Shown one piece after another: positions 1-4,736 of a stretch of DNA of 7,448 nt (position 1 is its first letter; every line of letters begins with the position of its first letter). Source of the stretch: Bacillota bacterium. GTDB lineage: Bacteria; Bacillota; UBA4882; UBA8346. The stretch is from assembly GCA_003501335.1 (NCBI GenBank), contig DNPQ01000493.1:4860-12307 (forward strand). The letters run 5' to 3'. The translations under genes and the position numbers were made by a program. The notes beneath the pieces were generated by a model. It worked only from the letters and a program-made list of their open reading frames with translations. It ran no database searches and had not been told where the DNA came from.

Positions 1-545
1 GGACCGGGAACCGGCCACCACCAATTAAATATTATATGTTCATGTTCTGGATAATCAACATGATCTTCATCATATTCAAGGAAAAAAGCAGCACTGTTTG
101 GATGCCATCCATCCCTTCCAATATAAATATTATTAACGTCGATTTTCCTACCATCCATCGATAATTCAAATCTCATAGAATGGCCATACCAAACATTAAA
201 ATTCATTGCCGAAATTTGGTTCGAAGCGGTGAGTCGAAATTTTAGGGTATCATGATCGATTAAGCGAGAATAGTCATCGGGATCAAATGTTTGGGTCATG
301 AGATTCTCAATTCGGCCATCGGTCCCAATAACTCCGGTAAAAATATGTTTTGCTCCATTGGCCGTTGCTACTTTTAAATGGAAACCAGAGCTATCATTCC
401 AAATAAAATATCCTTCTAAATACTGTTGAAGGAGTGGTGTCGGTTCGCCTTCCATATTATCCGGCCAAAATGCAAAGGCAAAATTTGCAAAGCAAAACAT
501 AAATATAACCGCTAAAATAAGAGTTAGCCATTTTTTCATCCTCAT
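1..545 (-). CDS. Exported protein of unknown function, N-terminal part (runs off left edge)
   Basis: An open frame of 181 codons runs from ATG at 545 to the window edge without a stop, so the C-terminus is missing. A strong Shine-Dalgarno (GGGAGGAG, 551-558) favours the ATG at 545; a second in-frame ATG at 539 is possible. The protein begins MRMKKW, followed by a hydrophobic stretch (about residues 7-24) ending in AFA just before FWPDN. This is a textbook type I signal peptide with predicted cleavage after residue 25, so the product is probably secreted or cell-wall-facing. The mature part has no transmembrane segment. It contains a GYFIWNDSSGFHLK motif, a TDGRI motif, and near the edge an acidic/His stretch (DEDHVDYPEHEH) that could bind metal. 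It resembles conserved exported hypotheticals I have seen in Firmicutes, but I know no function. No confident promoter was seen. Confidence 0.85.
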   Translation of the reverse strand, partial: MRMKKWLTLILAVIFMFCFANFAFAFWPDNMEGEPTPLLQQYLEGYFIWNDSSGFHLKVATANGAKHIFTGVIGTDGRIENLMTQTFDPDDYSRLIDHDTLKFRLTASNQISAMNFNVWYGHSMRFELSMDGRKIDVNNIYIGRDGWHPNSAAFFLEYDEDHVDYPEHEHIIFNWWWPVPG

Positions 546-844
546 TATCACTCCTCCCTAAGAAATCTTTTCTGTCTTCTTTTTATCCAGTCTATGTGTT
601 CCTTTTGTAACAAGTGAAAGGAAAAATCATGAAATAATAGAGCCTAAAAATTTTTCAGTTCCCCATTAAATTAAAAACAGCTGCAAACCCAGTATTGACG
701 CACGTTTAAAAAATAGCTTTCAAACTAAATATTCACAAGGGTTTAAACCTATTTTATACCTCGATTTTTCCGTAATTCTGTTTCTGAGACTTCTAGTTCT
801 TCGTATCGAACTTTCCCCCCGTTCATTGAATCAAAATTGTGAGG

Positions 845-867
845 CTGGAAACGAGTCATATTTCCAG
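845..867. repeat. Inverted repeat CTGGAAA / TTTCCAG
   Basis: Perfect 7-bp arms (845-851 and 861-867) flank a 9-base loop in the spacer between two divergent genes. It could be an operator or a small RNA hairpin. No T-run follows, which argues against a terminator. A repeat of this size can also arise by chance in 400 bases. Confidence 0.35.
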
Positions 868-928
868 GGCATAATAGAATGCCTAATAAACAAGGCAAAC
901 AAAAAATCCTATCGACCCAATTTATACT

Positions 929-956
929 TTTATCTTAATACCAATTTTATTATAAT
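929..956 (+). promoter_or_regulatory. Possible promoter of the LysM gene
   Basis: A perfect TATAAT at 951-956 lies 28 bases before the ATG at 984. The -35 side is poor: TTTATC at 929-934, 16 bases away, matches the sigma-A consensus only weakly. Transcription would start near 963, giving a leader of roughly 20 bases with the Shine-Dalgarno at 972-976. The weak -35 leaves room for an alternative sigma factor, for example a sporulation sigma, but the sequence does not settle this. Confidence 0.35.
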
Positions 957-983
957 CTCGTAAGATATCATGAGGTGAAAATA

Positions 984-1274
984 ATGTCTACCAATCAACC
1001 AGATAGAAGTCAACCCGGCGGCAGGGATCGAGATCGAGGTCGTGGACGCGGACGCGGATACCCTGGCGGCTATGGTTATGGTTATGGCTACCAGCAACCG
1101 AGTTATTGTCCATATGGCGGAAGTCCATATTATGCGCAAGCAGATACGAATGTCTCTACCTTAGCCAATCAATTAGGAATTTCTTTAAATACGATTCTTA
1201 GTTATAATTCCGGTCTTAGCTCTACTTCGATAATAAGAAGTGGGCAAGTTATATGTTTACCGGAAAATTATTAA
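984..1274 (+). CDS. Small Arg/Gly/Tyr-rich protein with C-terminal LysM-like domain
   Basis: This 96-aa protein starts at ATG 984, with GAGGT six to eight bases upstream (972-976). An upstream in-frame GTG at 975 overlaps that Shine-Dalgarno and is unlikely to be used. Residues 12-25 are an Arg/Gly/Asp repeat (RDRDRGRGRGRG) and residues 26-50 a Gly/Tyr-rich tract (PGGYGYGYGYQQPSY). The last 45 residues look like a LysM fold: an ADTNVSTLANQLGISLNTILSYNSGL stretch followed by the closing GQVICLP motif. LysM domains bind peptidoglycan or related glycans, and Gly/Tyr-rich tracts are common in spore-coat proteins, so a coat, cortex or cell-wall role is the best guess. There is no signal peptide, which fits assembly from the mother-cell cytoplasm. 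The IS element lies 42 bases past the stop and may have separated the gene from its terminator. Confidence 0.85.
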   Translation: MSTNQPDRSQPGGRDRDRGRGRGRGYPGGYGYGYGYQQPSYCPYGGSPYYAQADTNVSTLANQLGISLNTILSYNSGLSSTSIIRSGQVICLPENY

Positions 1275-1316
1275 ACATTATATCCATAATTCAAAGATAT
1301 GCCCGTAGCCTGGATA

Positions 1317-1343
1317 TGCTCCCCTTGTGGTAGACAGTAGAAA
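1317..1343 (+). repeat. Left terminal inverted repeat of the IS3-family element
   Basis: It begins TGCTCCCC and contains GTAGACAG then GAAA. Compared with the reverse complement of 3003-3029, about 20 of 27 positions match: the outer seven bases, the block GTAGACAG (1330-1337) and GAAA (1340-1343), with a divergent segment between them. This two-block layout is expected for transposase-binding IS ends. Confidence 0.85.
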
Positions 1344-1380
1344 TAAAAAAACTGTCGATTGCAAGGAGGAGCATATTTTT

Positions 1381-2064
1381 ATGGGACAAAAATTTTCAGT
1401 TTCTTATAAGGAACGTATTGATGCGATTGAAAAGTATTTGCGGCACGAAGATTCAATACATCATCTTGCAAAACAATTGAATGTTAGTTCCAACGCCCTT
1501 ACGCAGTGGTTAAAAACGTATCAGTCTTTAGGCCTAGAGGGATTAAAAGAAATTTCAAAAACCATGCAGTATTCTTCAGCGTGTAAAGAAGCAGCTGTAA
1601 TGGATTATCTGTCCGGTTCCGGTTCTTATATGGATCTTTGTGAAAAATATGGAATTAAATCGACTCGTCAACTACGCAGCTGGGTTTCAAAGTATAATCG
1701 TCATGAGAAGTTGAAATCTTTCGGAACGGGAGTAGTACCAATCATGACCAAAGGCCGCAAAACGACTTATGAGGAACGAGTTGAAATCGTTAAATATTGT
1801 ATTGAACATCAGGACAACTATGCCCAAACCGCGCAAAAATATCAGGTATCTTATCAGCAGATTTACAGTTGGGCAACCAAATATGCAACTGATGGTGTAG
1901 AGGCGTTACAAGATAAGCGTGGCAAAAGAAAGACCCCGGATGGAATGTCGGAAATAGAGAAACTAAGAGCTCAGAACAGACTTCTTGAAGCAAAAAACAA
2001 ACGGCAGCAAATGGAGATAGACTTCTTAAAAAAACTCGAGGAAGTAGAAAGGATACGGTTCTAA
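1381..2064 (+). CDS. IS3-family transposase OrfA (three HTH units)
   Basis: OrfA is the DNA-binding subunit of IS3-type transposases. It recognises the terminal repeats and, when fused to OrfB by frameshifting, forms the active enzyme. The start is ATG 1381, nine bases after AAGGAGGAG (1363-1371), giving 227 aa; the frame is open back to 1327 but lacks a binding site there. Three helix-turn-helix segments are visible at about residues 12-46 (SIHHLAKQLNVSSNALTQWL), 68-104 and 130-166 (YAQTAQKYQVSYQQIYSWA). A Lys/Glu-rich coiled coil for oligomerisation follows at about 190-224. Most IS3 OrfA proteins have one or two HTH units; this longer form resembles the IS150-like branch. The reading frame is undamaged, unlike orfB. 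Near the 3' end lies the A7 slippery run. Confidence 0.92.
   Translation: MGQKFSVSYKERIDAIEKYLRHEDSIHHLAKQLNVSSNALTQWLKTYQSLGLEGLKEISKTMQYSSACKEAAVMDYLSGSGSYMDLCEKYGIKSTRQLRSWVSKYNRHEKLKSFGTGVVPIMTKGRKTTYEERVEIVKYCIEHQDNYAQTAQKYQVSYQQIYSWATKYATDGVEALQDKRGKRKTPDGMSEIEKLRAQNRLLEAKNKRQQMEIDFLKKLEEVERIRF
2028..2034 (+). promoter_or_regulatory. A7 slippery heptamer for programmed -1 frameshifting
   Basis: Seven A residues lie in the orfA phase TTA AAA AAA CTC, giving the classical A-AAA-AAA heptamer near the end of orfA. Slipping back one base leads at 2034 into the frame that reads TRGSRKDTVLSQVKYEITYLAIMKL and continues without a stop into orfB. This is the standard way IS3 elements make the OrfAB transposase. 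I did not identify a definite downstream stimulatory structure. Confidence 0.75.
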
Positions 2065-2099
2065 GCCAGGTAAAATATGAAATCACCTATCTTGCTATC

Positions 2100-2954
2100 A
2101 TGAAACTTCATAATACTGCAGCATATCCAATACGGCGACTCTGTGAAATTGCAGGTATCCAAAAATCTTCTTACTACAAGTGGCGAAACCGAAAGGAAAG
2201 TGTTCACGAGCGGATTTATAAAGAATTGATTATACTGATTCAAGATGCCTATCAAGAACGTAATGGTATTCTTGGATACCGCCAAATGACAATTAAACTG
2301 AACCGTGAACACAATCTTAACGTGAATCATAAGAGGATTTACAGACTAATGAAAATCTTAAATCTTAAGTCTGTATGTCGCAAGAAAAGAAAGAGCTATG
2401 TCCAGTCTATACCTGAAATCACTGCCGGAAATACCATGAATAGAGAGTTTACAGCAGATCAATTTGGGTAAAAATGGCTTACTGATGTCACAGAGATGAA
2501 GTATTGTCATAACGAGAAAGCATATTTAAGCGCAATACTGGATCTAGGAGATAAAAGCATTGTCGCTTTCGTACTTGGGCATTCGAACAATAATGAACTT
2601 GTTTTTAAGACTTTTGACATGGCTCGTAAAGAATATCCTGATGCAACCCCTCTCTTCCACAGTGACCGGCGATTCCAGTACACATGTAGGAGCTTTCAAA
2701 AAAAGCTTGTTGATGCAGGAATGACACAAAGCATGTCCAGGGTTTCGAGATGTATAGATAACGGGCCTATGGAAGCATTCTGGGGAATGATGAAATCAGA
2801 GATGTATTATCTTAAAAAATTTAGTTCATACACTGAACTAGAAGATGCGGTCATTGAATACATAGATTACTACAATCATCACCGGTATCAAAAGAGACTT
2901 GACTGTATGGCTCCCCTAGAGTACAGACAATATCTGTTTAATACAGTTGCATAA
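2100..2954 (+). pseudogene. IS3-family transposase OrfB (DD35E), interrupted by an in-frame TAA
   Basis: OrfB carries the rve-type catalytic core that cuts and joins IS ends. Read in one frame, it has an HTH_21-like start (YPIRRLCEIAGIQKSSYYKW), then reaches TAA at 2469-2471 in the context ADQFG-stop-KWLTDVTE. The family normally has Gln there (QKW.TDVTE), so one C-to-T change of CAA explains the stop. After it the same frame continues to 2954 with all catalytic residues: Asp 2484-2486 (TDVTE), Asp 2664-2666 (HSDR) and Glu 2772-2774 (PMEAFWG), with 35 residues between the last two. The stop precedes every catalytic residue, so the upstream product is dead; the downstream part (ATG 2496) lacks the first Asp. 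A further oddity is HSDRRFQY where the family usually has HSDRGFQY, a second probable loss of fitness. Confidence 0.9.
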
Positions 2955-2957
2955 AAA

Positions 2958-2991
2958 ATGATGCCAACCTTTATTCAAAGATTGACATCAT
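2958..2991 (+). terminator. Hairpin after transposase orfB, possible weak terminator
   Basis: ATGATGCCAA (2958-2967) pairs with TTGACATCAT (2982-2991) at nine of ten positions, with a 14-base loop, starting four bases after the orfB stop. A T-rich stretch (TTCTTATTTTTTC) follows. It may end IS transcription or block transcription entering from outside. The AT-rich stem and the mismatch make it weak. Confidence 0.4.
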
Positions 2992-3002
2992 AATTCTTAT
3001 TT

Positions 3003-3029
3003 TTTCATCTGTCTACTTGACAGGGAGCA
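3003..3029 (-). repeat. Right terminal inverted repeat of the IS3-family element
   Basis: Read on the minus strand from 3029 it begins TGCTCCCTG, then AAGTAGACAG and GAAAA. It matches the left end in the outer TGCTCCC and the inner GTAGACAG blocks. The outermost bases on both sides are TG...CA, as usual for IS3 elements. Confidence 0.85.
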
Positions 3030-3166
3030 CTTCAATTTCATGAGGGCTTTTGACTATTTTTTATTATTCTTTACTGTATGACCTGTTCCTCTCTGGATAA
3101 GAGAATTTTTATATATTTCGTCATATGTTAATACTTTGCAGGGTAAAAATCAACTATAAAATTTTC
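3030..3166. other. Short AT-rich stretch between IS end and recombinase relic
   Basis: I see no gene, hairpin or promoter that I can support here. It lies directly downstream of the recombinase relic on the minus strand and joins the right end of the IS element. Confidence 0.5.
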
Positions 3167-3199
3167 ATTTACTGCTTATTTACTGCTTATTTACTGCAG
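3167..3199. repeat. Three tandem copies of an 11-bp repeat (ATTTACTGCTT)
   Basis: ATTTACTGCTT occurs at 3167-3177 and 3178-3188, and a third copy at 3189-3199 differs only in its last two bases (AG). On the minus strand the repeats span the final codons and the TAA stop (3180-3182) of the recombinase relic. Slippage may have produced them. Recombinase-gene ends are also often next to attachment or arm-binding sites, so a recombination-related role is possible but unproven. Confidence 0.8.
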
Positions 3200-3349
3200 C
3201 CAACTTTTCAAGGTGTTTGGATATATGGCCGGTCATGATTTTTGCCGCTTCTGTTTTCATTTTAGCGGTAACATGAGCATAAAACCGAGGGTAGTCTGAA
3301 TGTTTTCGTGCCCCAGCATTCCCTGGTTGGTTTTGAACATGATGTTTTC
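3180..3349 (-). pseudogene. C-terminal relic of a tyrosine recombinase (phage-type integrase), frameshifted
   Basis: On the minus strand one frame reads KTNQGMLGHENIQTTLGF, and the next frame continues FYAHVTAKMKTEAAKIM and on to LEKLAAVNKQ-stop at 3180-3182. Together these match the end of tyrosine recombinases: the conserved LGH of the catalytic centre, then TTL..YAHV, whose Tyr (3279-3281) is the nucleophile. The frame changes at a run of four T (3281-3284 read on minus), where one extra T would restore the gene, so a single-base deletion is likely. Everything upstream, including the core-binding domain and the first catalytic Arg, is missing; homology fades at about 3340, where the DUF551-like ORF ends. 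The integrase of an old phage or integrative element was therefore cut down to its last 50 or so residues. Confidence 0.75.
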
Positions 3350-3360
3350 CCTGCTAATTT

Positions 3361-3528
3361 TCAGTTGGGCGGCTTCGGTAATGGCATCCAGTAAGTTATT
3401 TGATTTGCCTTATAGCATTCGTTATTCCACCTATAAACGGTAATTCCAGGTTTACTCCCGTTATTGCAATAAACTAAAACTAATTCATAATCGTTCGGGG
3501 TTCTTTTATCAACACTTATCCATTCCAT
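3361..3528 (-). CDS. DUF551-like small protein, 55 aa
   Basis: This short minus-strand gene starts at ATG 3528, nine bases after a good AAGGAG (3538-3543), and ends at TGA 3361-3363. It begins MEWISVDKRTPND and ends ITYWMPLPKPPN. The WISV start and the closing WMPLP.PP motif are the signature of DUF551 proteins, which are small, of unknown function, and usually found in phages and integrated elements. Most have a somewhat longer middle section, so this one is near the short end. It is the only gene in the debris downstream of the riboswitch that still looks translatable. Its stop lies about 20 bases before the recombinase relic, so the two were probably joined by deletion rather than being natural neighbours. 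Confidence 0.7.
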   Translation of the reverse strand: MEWISVDKRTPNDYELVLVYCNNGSKPGITVYRWNNECYKANQITYWMPLPKPPN

Positions 3529-3543
3529 CTATCCGTTCTCCTT

Positions 3544-3676
3544 ATCGTGAGGTCTTTCATTTTTTATTTTTCATACTAAAGATACATTAACCGAAGCCTT
3601 AAAACATCGGCCATGAAACCCTTCGCCTTTTTTGTTCACCAGTATCCATTTATTGCACCGGGCCCAAAAAGGATAT
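3544..3676 (-). other. Leader-like gap between riboswitch and DUF551-like ORF, no gene seen
   Basis: Read on the minus strand this stretch has only a fragmentary frame, CNKWILVNKKGEGFHGRCFK and a few more residues to a stop, without a usable start or ribosome binding site. It could be the tail of a lost gene, because two Cys and a Gly/Lys-rich turn vaguely suggest a small zinc-binding domain. I would not call it a gene. Confidence 0.35.
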
Positions 3677-3700
3677 AAAAAAACAACCTAATGTAGGCAG
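3677..3700 (-). terminator. Terminator-like expression platform overlapping the riboswitch P1 stem
   Basis: On the minus strand CTGCCTA (3700-3694) pairs with TAGGTTG (3690-3684) around a three-base loop, with one U-U mismatch, and is followed by seven T (3683-3677). The left arm uses the UGCC (3699-3696) that closes the riboswitch P1 stem, so the two folds exclude each other. Ligand binding should stabilise P1 and prevent termination, an ON switch by inference. The stem is short, so the terminator may be inefficient. Confidence 0.55.
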
Positions 3701-3784
3701 CCCGGCAATCAATGGTTTAATCAAGTCCCCATGATTAAACTTTAGACCCGTAGCTTTGCGTCTCCAGCTTTTACCGGATTTGCC
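3696..3784 (-). ncRNA. Cyclic-di-GMP-I (GEMM-I) riboswitch
   Basis: The minus strand carries the hallmark GEMM-I sequence: GGCAAA at the 5' side (3784-3779), the invariant GACGCAAAGC (3762-3753), then TACGGGTCTAAA, and GCCGGGCTGCC at the 3' side. P1 forms between GGCA (3784-3781) and TGCC (3699-3696). The P2 arm is TCCGGT/GCTGGA capped by an AAAA tetraloop, in place of the usual GAAA that docks into P3. The P3-side helix is a perfect nine-bp stem GTTTAATCA/TGATTAAAC (3740-3732 with 3723-3715). GEMM-I RNAs bind c-di-GMP and typically control motility, adhesion, exported proteins or mobile-element genes; a few variants prefer cGAMP, and I cannot separate these by eye. The RNA has its own promoter but reads into a DUF551-like ORF and a broken recombinase, so its original target seems lost or unusual. 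Confidence 0.88.
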
Positions 3785-3838
3785 ATTAGCTAATAAAGTC
3801 GTTTATCGTCTCAAAAGAAAGAGAATAATGAAAAAGCA

Positions 3839-3866
3839 GTTATACTATAGCATTATTTTATGTCAA
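3839..3866 (-). promoter_or_regulatory. Sigma-A promoter driving the c-di-GMP riboswitch
   Basis: On the minus strand a perfect TTGACA (3866-3861) is followed after 16 bases by TATAAC (3844-3839). Transcription should begin near 3832, about 48 bases before the first conserved base of the riboswitch. A promoter this good directly upstream suggests the RNA is still transcribed. Confidence 0.7.
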
Positions 3867-3913
3867 TTCGATGTAAATTACATTATAGAAAAGTAAATCA
3901 AATACAAAACATC

Positions 3914-3943
3914 AAAAAACTGTCCTCAATACTGGACAGTTTT
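3914..3943 (-). terminator. Rho-independent terminator of the minus-strand TetR/VOC/zinc-ribbon operon
   Basis: AAAACTGTCC (3916-3925) and GGACAGTTTT (3934-3943) are perfect 10-bp inverted arms around an eight-base loop. On the minus strand the hairpin runs straight into six T (3919-3914). It lies about 150 bases beyond the last gene of the minus-strand cluster and just before the riboswitch promoter, so it separates the two transcription units. Only four T follow on the plus strand, so plus-strand activity would be weaker. Confidence 0.8.
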
Positions 3944-4096
3944 AAAGGCTTTTGCTGCAGAATTTTTGAATTCCACAATATTAAATTTTCAATTTCACAT
4001 AATCAATATATCATCTTTCGGAAGGTTATTGGCGCCTGAAAAGTAGGAAATCCAACATCCTTTAGCTGCATTTATCATACATAATAAGTATCAGCT
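3944..4096. other. 3' untranslated stretch after the zinc-ribbon gene
   Basis: About 150 AT-rich bases lie between the zinc-ribbon stop codon and the terminator hairpin. I see no further gene, RNA motif or promoter in them. Confidence 0.5.
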
Positions 4097-4336
4097 TTAT
4101 CTGCCCTGCCAGGCCGGAAGTTTCGCCATCATTTCCCGGGCCGCGTTTTGAGCCGCCTTTTCATCAAATCCTTGGGTTTTGACGATAAAACGGGTCATCC
4201 CCTCCAGCTTTTCTTCGTAAGATTGCATACTACCATCAGGGCGCGCACAAAAGACACAATAATCCTTCGAAGTGTCCCCCATTGCAAATTCTTCCTTTTT
4301 CTCCATCGGCATCCCGCAAGCAATACAAGTTTTCAT
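4097..4336 (-). CDS. Small zinc-ribbon protein (two CxxC motifs), 79 aa
   Basis: The protein begins MKTCIACGMPM with a second knuckle YCVFCARPDG, so Cys4/Cys7 and Cys27/Cys30 form a four-Cys zinc site. The remaining residues (about 38-75) are a helical, charged tail (SYEEKLEGMTRFIVKTQGFDEKAAQNAAREMMAKLP). This is the pattern of the 'putative zinc ribbon' family, short Cys4 proteins common in Firmicutes as stand-alone genes or fused to regulatory or VOC domains. The start ATG 4336 has AAGGGGG eight bases upstream. It is the last gene of the minus-strand cluster, 34 bases after the VOC gene, and is followed by the terminator at 3914-3943. Its molecular role is unknown; a regulatory or partner role with the VOC protein is only suggested by position. 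Confidence 0.85.
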   Translation of the reverse strand: MKTCIACGMPMEKKEEFAMGDTSKDYCVFCARPDGSMQSYEEKLEGMTRFIVKTQGFDEKAAQNAAREMMAKLPAWQGR

Positions 4337-4370
4337 GTCCTATTCCCCCTTCATTTTGATTTTGCAAAAA

Positions 4371-4724
4371 CTAGCTACCCGCAATTACTGAATAGTCGGT
4401 AATTGCTAATCGGTTTCCAAAAGGATCTTCAAATTCAGCCGCCCAGCCCGTTTTTATCAAAAAGGGGTCAGCACAAAAGCGTACTCCTTTGGATTGTAGT
4501 TCCCTAAATTTTTGCTTCACATCATCCACCACGAACCAGATAGCCGGTTTGGTTGCAGGATTGGCGCTAAGTATGATGCCTGCTTCTTGTTCTCCTACTT
4601 TAAAACCAGTCATCCCAATATCCGGAAAATCAAATTTAATCGGCAATCCCAAAATGTCTTGGTAAAATTCTTTTCCTTTCTGTAAATTGTTGGCTGGTAA
4701 AATAAAATTATCATAATCTTTCAT
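4371..4724 (-). CDS. VOC (glyoxalase/bleomycin-resistance fold) family protein, 117 aa
   Basis: The fold is shown by the paired beta-alpha-beta motifs: FILPANNLQKGKEFYQDILGLPI at the N-terminus (the D...FY...LG pattern) and WFVVDDVKQKFRELQSKGVRF then FEDPFGNRLAITD near the C-terminus (the DP.GN signature). A single module of about 117 aa is normal and acts as a dimer. Members include glyoxalase I, dioxygenases and antibiotic-binding proteins. The first metal-ligand position, usually His in the opening strand, is not His here, and the usual terminal Glu is replaced in AITD. The protein may therefore bind a small molecule without a catalytic metal. The start ATG 4724 follows AAGGAGG (4732-4738) by seven bases. 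That site overlaps the stop codon of the upstream gene, so translation of the two is probably coupled. Confidence 0.85.
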   Translation of the reverse strand: MKDYDNFILPANNLQKGKEFYQDILGLPIKFDFPDIGMTGFKVGEQEAGIILSANPATKPAIWFVVDDVKQKFRELQSKGVRFCADPFLIKTGWAAEFEDPFGNRLAITDYSVIAGS

Positions 4725-4736
4725 TATTCTTCCTCC

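Larger units (their letters stand above)
560..983. other. Divergent intergenic region without a gene
   Basis: About 420 AT-rich bases separate the minus-strand exported-protein gene from the plus-strand LysM gene, so this spacer must hold both promoters. I see no coding frame with a ribosome binding site. It contains the palindrome GGTTTAAACC (740-749), an inverted repeat CTGGAAA/TTTCCAG with a 9-base loop (845-867), and a TATAAT box (951-956). A TTGACG at 695-700 has no matching -10 box. Neither repeat has a T-tract, so they are not obvious terminators. Confidence 0.6.
1317..3029 (+). mobile_element. IS3-family insertion sequence, 1713 bp, complete ends but defective transposase
   Basis: The element is bounded by imperfect inverted repeats starting TGCTCCC and sharing the inner block GTAGACAG. 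Inside are two overlapping-frame genes in the IS3 arrangement: orfA with helix-turn-helix units and a coiled coil, then orfB in the -1 frame with an HTH_21-like region and a DD35E integrase core. The length is at the long end for IS3 because orfA carries three HTH units. OrfB carries an in-frame TAA, so autonomous transposition is unlikely unless another copy supplies the enzyme. The flanking trinucleotides (ATA on the left, CTT on the right) do not match, so no 3-bp target duplication is visible. Confidence 0.93.

Noticed and set aside
930..1139. Minus-strand open frame opposite the LysM gene
   Set aside because: Low-complexity Ile/Thr/Ser translation mirroring the GYGYGY/RG repeats, with no ribosome binding site; the plus-strand gene explains the DNA.
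1327..1380. Upstream extension of transposase orfA to GTG 1327
   Set aside because: It lies within or next to the left terminal repeat and has no Shine-Dalgarno, whereas ATG 1381 has AAGGAGGAG nine bases upstream.
2496..2954. Independent gene starting at ATG 2496
   Set aside because: It is the same frame as orfB after the TAA; no ribosome binding site precedes it and it lacks the first catalytic Asp.
3167..3199. CRISPR-like array
   Set aside because: The 11-bp units are directly adjacent with no spacers, and no cas genes are present.
3575..3676. Possible Cys-containing mini-protein (CNKWILVNKKGEGFHGRCFK) between riboswitch and DUF551 gene
   Set aside because: No start codon with a binding site, and the frame runs into the terminator T-tract; at most a gene remnant.
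3889..3898. GAAAAGTAAA, similar to the TetR2 operator half-site, near the riboswitch promoter
   Set aside because: Only one short AT-rich half-site with no inverted partner; likely chance.
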